DNA of 64,000 bases from Candidatus Sulfotelmatobacter sp. GTDB lineage: Bacteria > Acidobacteriota > Terriglobia > Terriglobales > Acidobacteriaceae. Positions within the stretch are counted from its first letter, which is position 1. Every line of letters begins with the position of its first letter. Shown in pieces: positions 7,079 to 15,751 of the stretch. The stretch covers positions 1 to 64,000 of the forward strand of contig JAOAPI010000056.1 of the NCBI GenBank assembly GCA_025462865.1. The letters run 5' to 3'. A model generated the notes under the pieces. It saw nothing but the letters and a program-made list of their open reading frames with translations, did no database searches and was not told the origin of the DNA. Both the position numbers and the translations under genes were made by a program.

Positions 7079-8236
7079 ATGAAGACGATTTGCATCCTGA
7101 TAGCTTTCTGTCTAATTATGGGCGTGGCCGCGCCAACTGTTCACGCGCAGAGTTCCGCGGATTTGGCGGCTCCTGCGTCATTTTTCACGGTCGTACCGAC
7201 GCCGAGTGGACATCCCAAACCGTTCCAGAATGATTTGCATTCTGTCTCCGCGTCGTCGAAGTCGGACATCTGGGCAGTGGGCCAGACGGCGATTCATTTT
7301 GACGGCAGCCAGTGGACTGCTTTTTCCGTCCCCGGCATTAAGGGCGACAATACCAGCCGGCTGGGCGGCGTGATGGACTTCGCTCCCAACAATGTCTGGA
7401 CGGTGGGGATCGTCGGCATCGGCCTTGGCGCCACGAATCAGGTCATCGAACATTTTGATGGCACCAAGTGGAGTCTTTCTCCGGGACCGAAATTTCAGCC
7501 CAGCGACCAGCCCTCGCTGGAATCGGTGACGGCGCTTTCGCCCAACGACATGTGGGCCGCAGGCTTCATTTTGACGGACAACGCCCAGTCCTTGTTCCCT
7601 CTGTTCGAACATTACGATGGAACTTCGTGGACGGCATTTGAAACAGCCTTCGGCAACGGCACAATTTTTGGCGTCTCCGCCGATGCGACCAATGATGTGT
7701 GGGCGGTGGGAAGCGTGGCCGAGTCCTCAACTTTTATCGAGCATTACGATGGCAGCACGTGGAGCGTGGTGCCCAGTCCGAACGCGGGCTCTGGATGGAA
7801 CATACTGTTCGGAGTGGCGGCGCTGGCTCCGAACGATGTGTGGGCCGCGGGCTACTTTACCGAGCAGCCGAATTCTACGCGACCGACAAAAACGCTCATC
7901 GAGCACTGGGATGGAACGAGTTGGAAAATTGTGCCGAGCCCGAACGTCGGGCCCAAGAGCGTGTATCAGTCGAACCAGTTGTGGGGAATCACCGCTTCGG
8001 CTGGCAATGTCTGGGCATTTGGATCATTCTTTGCCGCCGATGGCTCTGGGCAGCAGTCAACCCTGGTGCTGCACTGGAACGGAACGGCTTGGGTCCTGGT
8101 CCCCAGCCCTGATCCGAGAAACAGCAGCTTCCGCAGCGACATATTGTTCGGCGGAACGGTCATTCCCACCGGCGATCTTTGGATTGTCGGCAACGAGTTT
8201 GGGAGGACGCTCGCCATCAACGCAACTGGCCACTAG
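7079..8236 (+). CDS. Secreted beta-propeller-like repeat protein
   Basis: The start is set at the ATG 7079 (MKTICILIAFCLIMG), with GGGGGCG just upstream, instead of the TTG at 7067; the product is 385 residues. A signal peptide ends near VHAQ. The rest consists of about six repeats of roughly 50 residues with the pattern DVWAVG..IEHYDGSTWSVVPSP, typical of blade-forming repeats in extracellular propellers. No catalytic residues are evident. Such proteins are common and poorly characterised in Acidobacteriota. It lies alone between a 194-bp upstream gap and the convergent coaE gene. Confidence 0.8.
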   Translation: MKTICILIAFCLIMGVAAPTVHAQSSADLAAPASFFTVVPTPSGHPKPFQNDLHSVSASSKSDIWAVGQTAIHFDGSQWTAFSVPGIKGDNTSRLGGVMDFAPNNVWTVGIVGIGLGATNQVIEHFDGTKWSLSPGPKFQPSDQPSLESVTALSPNDMWAAGFILTDNAQSLFPLFEHYDGTSWTAFETAFGNGTIFGVSADATNDVWAVGSVAESSTFIEHYDGSTWSVVPSPNAGSGWNILFGVAALAPNDVWAAGYFTEQPNSTRPTKTLIEHWDGTSWKIVPSPNVGPKSVYQSNQLWGITASAGNVWAFGSFFAADGSGQQSTLVLHWNGTAWVLVPSPDPRNSSFRSDILFGGTVIPTGDLWIVGNEFGRTLAINATGH

Positions 8237-8290
8237 AAACGAAGCCGCGGGCAGGGCTGTTTCAGTGACAGCGCTTTGCGCTTAACTGGC

Positions 8291-8920
8291 TTACCTGGAA
8301 GGCCGCAGCTTTCCCCACACCTGCTGAACTTGCTCTCGCGTGTGATCGAGGGAGCCGGAGTTGTCGATCACGTAATCCGCGGCTTTGATCTTTTCTGCTT
8401 CGGGAAGTTGCGCGGCCATGCGGCGGGCGACTTCTTTGCGGGCAGCGTCGAGGTCTAACTTGTGACGCGCAGCGAAGCGGGCGATGCGTTGCTCGTCGCC
8501 GCACGTTACCACGATCAACCGGTCGAAACTTTTTGTTGCATGCGCTTCGAGAATGAGCGCGGCTTCGACAATGGCGATCGCCTGGGAATCTTGCCGCCCC
8601 ACTTCTTCCATCCAGTCCTCCTGACGTCGGATGACAAAAGGGTGCACGATGCGGTTCAGTTCTTCAATGCGGGAAGCAGAGGTGGATGGCGCTTTGCCGA
8701 AGGCCGCTTCGGCGAGTTTCGCGCGGTTCACGGTGCCGTCGGAGTTGAGAATCTCGCGCCCAAAATGCGCGACCACTTCGTAATAGACGCTTTGCCCTGG
8801 CTGCATCAGTTCGTGGGAAATACTGTCCGCCTGGATGAGATGCGCGCCAAGCTCAACAAACATTTCGCCGACAACCGTTTTGCCTGATGCAATGCCGCCG
8901 GTGAGTCCCACTTTCAGCAT
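8291..8920 (-). CDS. coaE: Dephospho-CoA kinase
   Basis: 209 residues, normal for CoaE. The P-loop GLTGGIASGKT lies at 5-15, followed by LIQADSISHELMQPG, the lid region AEAAFGKAPSTSASRIEELNRIVHP and VEAALILEAHATKSFDRLIVV. The C-terminus has RRMAAQLPEAEKIKAADYVIDNSGS, which matches the conserved QxPxxEKxxxADxVIxNxG pattern. It phosphorylates the 3'-hydroxyl of dephospho-CoA in the last step of coenzyme A synthesis. It is the downstream neighbour of folD on the same strand, but a 153-bp gap with paired inverted repeats separates the two, so co-transcription is uncertain. Confidence 0.97.
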   Translation of the reverse strand: MLKVGLTGGIASGKTVVGEMFVELGAHLIQADSISHELMQPGQSVYYEVVAHFGREILNSDGTVNRAKLAEAAFGKAPSTSASRIEELNRIVHPFVIRRQEDWMEEVGRQDSQAIAIVEAALILEAHATKSFDRLIVVTCGDEQRIARFAARHKLDLDAARKEVARRMAAQLPEAEKIKAADYVIDNSGSLDHTREQVQQVWGKLRPSR

Positions 8921-8924
8921 AGAT

Positions 8925-9130
8925 TCAGTGGCTAGTGTTCAGTGGCCAGTGGCTAGTAATAAGCGCCTCTTCATTGCAAGATCTGGTCGCTCTTAAGTTC
9001 CGGTCTGTGTCGGGCCGAGACTCATGACCGCCGAGCGGACCGCTGATTACCGGCTATTGGTTTCTGCCCCTGATCACTCTCTGCCGGCTACTGTTCCCAC
9101 TGGCCGCTGATCACTGGCCACTGCCCGCTG
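8925..9130. repeat. Paired inverted repeats of the GTGGYCAGTG family (locus 1)
   Basis: The left arm (8925-8959) reads CAGTGGCTAGTG..AGTGGCCAGTGG; the right arm (about 9094-9130) is the complement type CACTGGCCGCTGATCACTGGCC. The pair surrounds the gap between coaE and folD, and the right arm lies inside the folD 3' end, encoding its last residues. Same family as at 18.5 kb and 25.5-26.1 kb. Confidence 0.8.
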
Positions 9131-10054
9131 CCCTCTCCGCATCTTCGCGGCTTTCACGGTGTTGTACATCAACATCGCGATAGTGAGAGGACCGACTCCG
9201 CCAGGGACGGGCGTGAGTGCTCCTGCCACCTCGGCGACTTCAGGATGCACGTCGCCAACCAGCGTGGAGCCTTTGGCGCGGAAAGCTTCTTCGCGCTTTG
9301 CGTTTTGATACAACCTGCCGCCGAACAGCCGTTGGAATACCGCGGGATCAGTGACTTTGTTCATGCCGACATCGATCACAGTCGCGCCGGGCTTCACGAA
9401 ATCGCTCGTGATCATCCCGGCGCGCCCGATTGCGGCGATAAGAAGGTCGGCACGGCGGCAGACTTCGGGCAGGTCGCGAGTTTTTGAATGGCACACCGTG
9501 ACCGTGGCGTTGGCGTTGAGCAGTAGCATGGCAACCGGCTTGCCGACAATATCGCTGCGCCCAACGATGATGGCCTCCTGCCCTCCGATCGGAATCTGGT
9601 AGCGTTTTAGGATCTCAATCACTCCGGCAGGAGTACACGGGACCAGGCCGGGACGCTGGGTAGAAAGGAAGCCAACGTTGACCGGATGGAAGCCGTCGAC
9701 ATCCTTGGCGGGATCGACTGCCATCAATATTTTTTTGGAATCCACTTGAGCGGGCAGCGGCAATTGCACCAGGATGCCATCAATCTCGTCGCGCCGATTG
9801 AGGTCTTCGACCAAAGCCAGAAGTTCCGCAGTGGTCGCGGTTTCGGGCGGAGTATGCTGCTCGCTGTACAGGCCAACTTCATTGCTGGCTTTGACTTTGC
9901 CGCGCACATAGACTTCCGACGCCGGATTATGGCCTACAAGAACGACGGCCAGGCCGGGGCGCACTCCGGCCGCCGTCATGGTCTTTACTTCCGCGGCTAC
10001 TTCGCTGCGGATTTCGATCGCGATCTTTGTGCCATCTAGAATTTTGGCGGGCAT
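9074..10054 (-). CDS. folD: Bifunctional methylenetetrahydrofolate dehydrogenase/cyclohydrolase
   Basis: A 326-residue FolD. The N-terminal catalytic domain has YVRGKVKASNEVG (Tyr and Lys of the YxxxK motif) and DGILVQLPLP. The NADP-binding part has GRSDIVGKPVAMLL, and near the C-terminus there is PVPGGVGPLTIAML. It interconverts 5,10-methylene-, methenyl- and 10-formyl-tetrahydrofolate in the cytoplasm. FolD is usually about 285-300 residues. The extra tail (RRGQRAVASDQRPVGTVAGRE) is encoded by an intergenic-type repeat, so the gene was probably extended by repeat insertion. Its ATG (10052-10054) begins the conserved MPAKILDGTKIA. Confidence 0.97.
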   Translation of the reverse strand: MPAKILDGTKIAIEIRSEVAAEVKTMTAAGVRPGLAVVLVGHNPASEVYVRGKVKASNEVGLYSEQHTPPETATTAELLALVEDLNRRDEIDGILVQLPLPAQVDSKKILMAVDPAKDVDGFHPVNVGFLSTQRPGLVPCTPAGVIEILKRYQIPIGGQEAIIVGRSDIVGKPVAMLLLNANATVTVCHSKTRDLPEVCRRADLLIAAIGRAGMITSDFVKPGATVIDVGMNKVTDPAVFQRLFGGRLYQNAKREEAFRAKGSTLVGDVHPEVAEVAGALTPVPGGVGPLTIAMLMYNTVKAAKMRRGQRAVASDQRPVGTVAGRE

Positions 10055-10185
10055 TTGGATTCAGGTCTTTGGCTTAAAAGCTCGGCTAGAAAAATCTTAC
10101 ACCGCCGAGTCCTCCGGGGAAATTATTCACTATCCAGAAACGGAATAGTTTATTCGTACAATGCCTCTGTCGTACAATGCCTCCT

Positions 10186-10353
10186 ATGATCGCTAAAGAT
10201 TTGCTTGAGATTCTTGTCTGCCCCGCCTGCAAACAGGCGCTCGAATATCGGCAGAATCCCGAGAGCCTGAAGTGCACTCAGTGCCATCGGGTCTATGCGG
10301 TGAAAGACGACATTCCCATCATGCTGGTGGATGAGGCAACGCTCGAAGCCTGA
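10186..10353 (+). CDS. Trm112-family zinc-ribbon protein (YcaR/UPF0434-like)
   Basis: Too short for the ORF track: 55 residues from the ATG at 10186. It reads MIAKDLLEILVCPACKQALE.., then LKCTQCHRVYAVKDDIPIML. The two CxxC pairs and the ending DIPIML are diagnostic of the Trm112/YcaR family. In eukaryotes and archaea Trm112 activates methyltransferases; bacterial short forms lie next to diverse genes and their partners are mostly unknown. It is divergent from folD with about 130 bp between, and no co-oriented gene follows closely. Confidence 0.9.
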   Translation: MIAKDLLEILVCPACKQALEYRQNPESLKCTQCHRVYAVKDDIPIMLVDEATLEA

Positions 10354-10780
10354 ACCCGTCTTCCCTAAGTCGTCTTCCCTAGTCCTTTTCCATAAGTCGA
10401 TACCCAGTATCGATCTCCTTCTTCTCTCTCCTGCAGCTTCTTTTTGTAAGCGCTGGGTCCATTTACAAACCTTGACATTGCACAGCATGTTCTCTCGCTG
10501 AGACAGGTCGGATCCCTTAGTGTCCCAAAGCGACACTCCGTGTCATCTTTTGGGACACTGAAGTCCCCGGGATGTCACGAGAAGGGGTGCGTGACGCAGG
10601 TTGGCTTACCCAGGTTGCCTGCAACTTACGATATCCACAGGGGTTTATGCATAGAGACGCGTTCCATTTTCACACAGGAAACGGGAAGGCGGGAGCGGCA
10701 ATTGAATTGCATGCAACTTGTAGTGCTGCCGATGAGTCTAATAGGCACAGAGAAGGTCGGAGTCGGAGGTGATGACGGCC
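10354..10780. other. Intergenic region with a long nested hairpin
   Basis: 427 bases upstream of the 10781 gene. Arms AGTGTCCCAAA (10519-10529) and TTTGGGACACT (10549-10559) are perfect complements. They enclose an inner hairpin GACAC-TCC-GTGTC (10532-10544). It could act as an RNA structure, a binding site or a remnant palindromic element. Nothing else was recognised. Confidence 0.6.
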
Positions 10781-11053
10781 ATGTTTGAAAACGCAATGTC
10801 AATGAATGATACGGTGCACAACGATAAAGATAGATTCACGGCGACCGAGCTTGCGGCCCTACGCAGCGACTTGCTACAGGGCGGCATGATCGATTCTTAC
10901 GAGGCCGCCGAACTGCTGCAGGTTTTCCTCATGGGCCGGGGCTACGGGGTTTCGCCCAAAGCTGCCTTGGATGCAGCCGGTCGTGTTGAGATGGCGGGCT
11001 GCGCCTTGCCAGTCCTACAACATGAATTGGAGAATCTCGCGCTGGTGATGTAA
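10781..11053 (+). CDS. Small soluble protein of unknown function
   Basis: The ATG at 10781 is chosen because GGAGGTGA lies 8 bases upstream, an almost perfect anti-Shine-Dalgarno match; the track's GTG at 10769 falls inside that site. The 90-residue product begins MFENAMSMNDTVHNDKDRFT and continues ATELAALRSDLLQGGMIDSY, then EAAELLQVFLMGRGYGVSPK. It is mostly helical with no membrane segment. I do not recognise the family. A strong terminator follows about 125 bp downstream. Confidence 0.7.
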   Translation: MFENAMSMNDTVHNDKDRFTATELAALRSDLLQGGMIDSYEAAELLQVFLMGRGYGVSPKAALDAAGRVEMAGCALPVLQHELENLALVM

Positions 11054-11640
11054 TAGGATCCCGCAGGCCGGTGAACCTGCGGCGATGGAGTAAGGATTGG
11101 GTGACACAAGAAGCTAGATTTTGACATTCTGGTCCGTTCGTCGAAACAAGATTGAACGCACCAGTTCCACGCGAAGAAAGCCGGGCCAACCAGCCCGGCT
11201 TTGTGGCGTTTGGAGCCTGAATTTTTGGAAAAGGTCCCGCCGCTGAAACTGCTCCGGTGCTTCTGTTTCGTTGATGCGCCCATGATGCAGATTGCGCACC
11301 CACTAAGGGGCTTGACGCCAAAACCCACCTCTAAAAATATTCGAAGAAAACGCGGATTTCGGGTTGAAAACGGCTTTTTGAGGGTATACTGTTTTTACTG
11401 TAGTTGCCGGATTTACTCCCAGTAGTGCTCGGTTGTGATACCCGATGTGCGTCTGCCGGTAGCTGTGCTATGCGTTCAAATCCGCGCTGATTTGGAACGC
11501 CTGTGGATAAGGGATGCTTGAAGGTCTCAGCATCCTTCTCTGGCCATTGGTTTCTGTCGGCCCCGTCACACGCTCGGCAGAACCAGCTTAAGGATCTCCC
11601 ACCGAGTTTCCTTTTGAACCCCCATTCGAGAGGTAGTTAC
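11054..11640. other. Intergenic stretch with one terminator
   Basis: 587 bases between two plus-strand genes. It contains the symmetric terminator at 11177-11202 and, beyond it, the presumed promoter of the Ig-like lipoprotein. The track extends that gene up to 11503, but without a signal peptide there. Confidence 0.5.
11177..11202. terminator. Bidirectional Rho-independent terminator
   Basis: AAAGCCGGGC-CAACCA-GCCCGGCTTT is a 10-bp perfect stem with a 6-nt loop, A-tract on one side and T-tract on the other. Confidence 0.75.
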
Positions 11641-12807
11641 ATGTTGAAGCGAACCGTTCTGGTTCAGAGTGCGACCCTGGCTGGCCTTCTATGCGGCAGT
11701 CTTTTGTTCAATGGATGTTCAGGGGGCTCCGCTCCCGGTGCGACTCCCGCGGCGAGCGGCTCTCCAACGAGCACTTCGGGCAGCAGTAGTACCAGTCCGA
11801 CGGGCAATTCCACTACGGGCCTGACGATTTCCTCAACGCTTCCAGCGGCAACGGAAGCCTCCAGCTACAGCACAACCGTGAAGGTGACCGGCGGCAAGGC
11901 GCCATATGCTTTTTCGGTTGCATCTGGGGAACTCCCGCAGGGCCTGGGTCTCGGCAGCACTACCGGAACGATTTCGGGGACGCCCACCAACAACGGAAAT
12001 TTCAGTTTTACTCTATCGGTTGCGGATTCCGGCGGACTGTCACAACAGCAACCGCTCCAGTTGGCAGTTGCGAATCCTACGGTAGCGCCGGCGGCGGCGA
12101 GCAGCGGCCCATCGTTTTCGAACATACAACGTGCCGGCGGCTGGGGCCAGTTCGGGCAGAAAGGCCCGAACTATGTGGACTGCTCTCCTTCCCCGTGCAA
12201 TGGCATTTCTTTTTCCATGAAGCAGGGCGTGAGTTCTCCTTCGATGAGCGGCCAAGCCACCGAATTCAATGTTGGGGGAACTGCTCCTTTCGCTGACGGC
12301 TTGTGGAATAACCACTTGATCGGCCCCGCCTCGTCGCAAGGCATGGCTGATGACAATCAGTCAATTGTTCCCGGGCTGCACGACTTCACCTACGACGTGT
12401 ACTTCTACGGAGACAACTTCGGAGCATCGCAGGCGCTCGAGTTTGATATCAACCAGTTCTTCGGAGGCATGGGATTCATCTGGGGGCACGAGTGCCGCAT
12501 TGTGAGCGGCGGTGAATGGGACGTTTGGGACAACCAGAATGGCTACTGGAAGCACACAGGAGTTCCGTGCCATCCCAACAACAACGCCTGGAACCACCTC
12601 ATTCTCAAAGTGCAGCGGACGTCGGACAATCATCTGGTGTATCAATCGATCACGCTGAACGGGCAGACCAGCAACCTCAACTGGACGTTCGGGCACGGCT
12701 CCGCGCCCGGGTGGTATGGCGTCACAATCAACTATCAGATGGACGGGAACCAGAAGCAGGATTCATACAACGTTTATCTGGATAACTTGACGTTCTCGTA
12801 TCAGTGA
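11641..12807 (+). CDS. Ig-like (He_PIG) lipoprotein with lectin-like C-terminal domain
   Basis: The start is set at the ATG 11641, which gives a lipoprotein signal (ATLAGLLCGSLLFNGC) and 388 residues; the 46 extra residues in the track lack any signal. After a Ser/Thr/Gly-rich linker comes a putative Ig domain (TISSTLPAATEASSYSTTVK to GLGLGSTTGTISGTPTNNG), the hallmark pattern of He_PIG repeats. The C-terminal 220 residues, with NHLIGPASSQGMADDNQSIV and aromatic-rich strands such as YDVYFYGDNFGASQALEFDI, suggest a concanavalin-like beta-sandwich that may bind carbohydrate (inference). It is probably surface-attached. Confidence 0.78.
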   Translation: MLKRTVLVQSATLAGLLCGSLLFNGCSGGSAPGATPAASGSPTSTSGSSSTSPTGNSTTGLTISSTLPAATEASSYSTTVKVTGGKAPYAFSVASGELPQGLGLGSTTGTISGTPTNNGNFSFTLSVADSGGLSQQQPLQLAVANPTVAPAAASSGPSFSNIQRAGGWGQFGQKGPNYVDCSPSPCNGISFSMKQGVSSPSMSGQATEFNVGGTAPFADGLWNNHLIGPASSQGMADDNQSIVPGLHDFTYDVYFYGDNFGASQALEFDINQFFGGMGFIWGHECRIVSGGEWDVWDNQNGYWKHTGVPCHPNNNAWNHLILKVQRTSDNHLVYQSITLNGQTSNLNWTFGHGSAPGWYGVTINYQMDGNQKQDSYNVYLDNLTFSYQ

Positions 12808-12942
12808 GAAGAGGAAGGGGCAGTGTTTCGTAAAGGCTGCCTTGGGAACGCCCGGTTTGCCTGAGTCGGTCGCCTGGAGTGGGACGGCAATAAATTATTG
12901 GATGGCTGGTCGTATCGGGCGCTAACCGACACTGGAGCCCCT

Positions 12943-15597
12943 TCATGGCCTTAGGTGGCTCAGCAGCACGATGTCTGCTTCGCCCTTGCCAACTGCCGCG
13001 TAGATAAATTTTCCGTCCGACGACCACGAGACTCGCCGCGCAATGAACGTAGCTTGATGACCGAAATCGGTTACCGGTTTCAGACTGCCGTTGTCAGTTG
13101 CCACCGTCCACATGTTCGTTGTCGGTCCGTCCAGCAGCAGCACCGCGAGAAACTTTCCATCCGGAGAGAGCACCGGTTGCATGAGCAGGGATGACGTCAG
13201 ACGCGAGCCCGGAAGCCGGGTCAATACTTTGTTTGGACCGTTATCAGGCTTGGCCGCGTGGATTTCCATATCCGAAAAACCGTTCACGCCGGCCAGAGTT
13301 ACCACGTAGTAGAGCGTTCCGTCTGTCGCGATCGCCGGTCCGCGTCCATTCGGCTGGACTGTCCGGAGGTCGGTCCCATCCGGACGAACCTTATCGATGC
13401 GGAAACCTTTCGCCGTCGGGGGTGATACGTACAGCCACTTTCCATCGGGCGACCAGCAGGCCCATCCCCCGCCATCCGAGACTTTGTGTGCGTTGTTGCC
13501 GTCGACGTTCACTACCCACTGGTCCACATTCCATGCCGAGCTGCCACGATTGACATACGCAATGTGCTGCCCGTCAGGCGACCATACCGGAACTCCCAAA
13601 GCCACGCGGGGATCTTGCTCGAACGTGAGCTGCCGGATTTTCCCTGTTGATGGCTGCAAGATCCAAAGATTTCCGTGGCCCCCACTATCACTGAGATAGA
13701 CAATCTCGCCATCACCCGGCGCAACCGAAGGTGTTTGTGCAGCTCCAGTCTGGTGCGTAACCTGGACGCCGCGCCGCACATTGTCCTGCGGCGATCCGTC
13801 CACGGGATACTTCCAGATGTCGATCTGCACCCGAACACGGCTGGCGACCACATTGCCCTCGCGATCCACGTCCGGCGATATGTAAGATGTTTCCCCAAAG
13901 GTGAGCTGCTGCGGCGTTTTGTCTTTCAAGTGGGCTAGCCACAGGTTCATGGTTCGCATATACAGCACGGTATCGCCGCGCGAAGAGCTGAAAATCACGC
14001 CCGAGCTGTCCGGTAGCCAGGAAAAACCTGACTCCGGATTTCCGTCCTGAGTGATGCGATGCGGCTCGCCGCCGCTGATCGGCACGTAAAAGATGTCATA
14101 GTCAAATGTTCGACCACTCTGGTACCCGAGCATATTGTCGTCGGGAGACCAGCGTAAGTTGGAATAAATATAATCTCCAGGAAGTCGTGTGATTACGTGA
14201 GCATTCGACCCATCCCCATTTGCGATTGTTAATTCAACTTGTCCTTGATTCGCCAGCAAGTACGCGATTTGTTTGCCACGATGGCTCAGATCGGCGGGAA
14301 TGAGGCTACTGACAATCGGGCGGGCGGTGCCTCCCAGCGCAGGGATCTCCCAAACCTGCCCTAGTCCATTGGCTTCCCGAGATGGCGAGAAATAAGTCAG
14401 GGAACTGGAATCGACTGACCAACGTGGAGACTGATGGTCGGCATCATCATGCGTGACTTGCAGCGGCGCTCCCGCGGAGAGGAGCCGTATCCAGACTTGC
14501 CGCCGGCCACCAAGGTCGGAGGTGAAGGCCACCGATTTGCCGTCCGGCGAAAGCGCTGGAAATTCCTCTGTACCCACAAAGTCGGTCAGTCTTTTCAATT
14601 CAACCGGCAAACGACTCTGCTTGCGTACTGTAATTCGAGCTGCGAAAAATCCCAACGCCGTTGCCAGCACAACCGCAACCGCGACCGCTAGCGGCCACAA
14701 CTTTCGGGCTGCTCTGCTCACCGGTATAGGAGCTTCAGGAGTGCTCTCATCACGCGAAGCGATTCCCAGGTTGAATGCCAAGTCGCGAGCTGACTGAAAT
14801 CTGTCGCACGGATCTTTTTCAAGGCAACGGTGGACGATCAGTCCCAACACCGGCGCCAGATTGCGAACACTGGTAGACAGATCCGCAGGCTCCTCTTTGA
14901 GGATCGCGCTCATGGTGTCGGCAACCGTTGCTCCCCGGAAGGCACGTTTTCCAGAAATCATTTCGTAGCAAGTCGCGCCCAAGGAGAAAATGTCGGAGCG
15001 AGCATCCGCGGTGAGCCCGCGCACCTGCTCGGGGGACATGTATCCCACTGTGCCGAGCACCATGCCGCTCTCAGAGGACTTGAAGCCGTCGACTGTGCTT
15101 CCATCCGGATCCGGCCGGGTCAACTTGGCCAATCCGAAGTCGAGTATTTTCACTAGTCCGTCGCGATTGACGAACAGGTTTTCCGGCTTGAGATCGCGAT
15201 GGACGATACCGCGATCATGCGCCGCCGCCAAACCGCGGGCTATTTGCAAGGCATAATCCACGGTTTTCCGCACCGCAATTGAGCCTTGCAGTAGCCGCTC
15301 GCGCAAAGTTTGCCCCTGCAAGAGCTCGGTAATAAGGTAAGGAACTCCCGCCTCCGTGGTTCCGAACCGGTAAACAATGAGAATATTAGGATGGTTCAAC
15401 GCAGCCGCAGCTCTCGCCTCTTGTTCGAAGCGGCGCAATCTTTCAGAGTCGGAGACAAGTTCTTCCGGTAGCACTTTGACCGCTACGTCCCGACCCAGGC
15501 TGTGGTCACGAGCCCGATACACTTCGCCCATGCCTCCAGCCCCGAGAGGACCAAGAACTTCGCAGTCCCCGAAACGTGTTCCGACTGCTACTGGCAT
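12943..15597 (-). CDS. Membrane Ser/Thr protein kinase fused to a TolB/WD40-like propeller
   Basis: 884 residues. A PknB-type kinase domain spans about 10-275: glycine loop LGAGGMGEVYRARD, Lys41 in VAVKVLP, HRDLKPEN at 133-140, DFG at 153-155 and the activation segment ending VGYMSPEQVRG. One membrane segment follows (LAVAVAVVLATALGFFAARI, about 305-325). The remaining 550 residues form TolB/WD40-like blades with repeated FPALSPDGKSVAFTSD and VWSPDGQHIAYV motifs, predicted to be extracytoplasmic. All catalytic residues are present, so it is probably active and may sense an extracellular ligand through the propeller. The gene stands alone. The architecture is common in Acidobacteriota. Confidence 0.95.
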   Translation of the reverse strand: MPVAVGTRFGDCEVLGPLGAGGMGEVYRARDHSLGRDVAVKVLPEELVSDSERLRRFEQEARAAAALNHPNILIVYRFGTTEAGVPYLITELLQGQTLRERLLQGSIAVRKTVDYALQIARGLAAAHDRGIVHRDLKPENLFVNRDGLVKILDFGLAKLTRPDPDGSTVDGFKSSESGMVLGTVGYMSPEQVRGLTADARSDIFSLGATCYEMISGKRAFRGATVADTMSAILKEEPADLSTSVRNLAPVLGLIVHRCLEKDPCDRFQSARDLAFNLGIASRDESTPEAPIPVSRAARKLWPLAVAVAVVLATALGFFAARITVRKQSRLPVELKRLTDFVGTEEFPALSPDGKSVAFTSDLGGRRQVWIRLLSAGAPLQVTHDDADHQSPRWSVDSSSLTYFSPSREANGLGQVWEIPALGGTARPIVSSLIPADLSHRGKQIAYLLANQGQVELTIANGDGSNAHVITRLPGDYIYSNLRWSPDDNMLGYQSGRTFDYDIFYVPISGGEPHRITQDGNPESGFSWLPDSSGVIFSSSRGDTVLYMRTMNLWLAHLKDKTPQQLTFGETSYISPDVDREGNVVASRVRVQIDIWKYPVDGSPQDNVRRGVQVTHQTGAAQTPSVAPGDGEIVYLSDSGGHGNLWILQPSTGKIRQLTFEQDPRVALGVPVWSPDGQHIAYVNRGSSAWNVDQWVVNVDGNNAHKVSDGGGWACWSPDGKWLYVSPPTAKGFRIDKVRPDGTDLRTVQPNGRGPAIATDGTLYYVVTLAGVNGFSDMEIHAAKPDNGPNKVLTRLPGSRLTSSLLMQPVLSPDGKFLAVLLLDGPTTNMWTVATDNGSLKPVTDFGHQATFIARRVSWSSDGKFIYAAVGKGEADIVLLSHLRP

Positions 15598-15751
15598 AAG
15601 TACTGCCGATTATAGAACCCGGAACTGAGAACCATGAAAAGCACAAAAAGAAGTTTTGGGAGGGAAATAAACTTAAGAAGCTGGAGGCCTCGACGGTCAC
15701 ACTCTATCCCAGCATGCTTAAGTTAGCGCTGGTGAGCCGAGTCGCCGCTTC

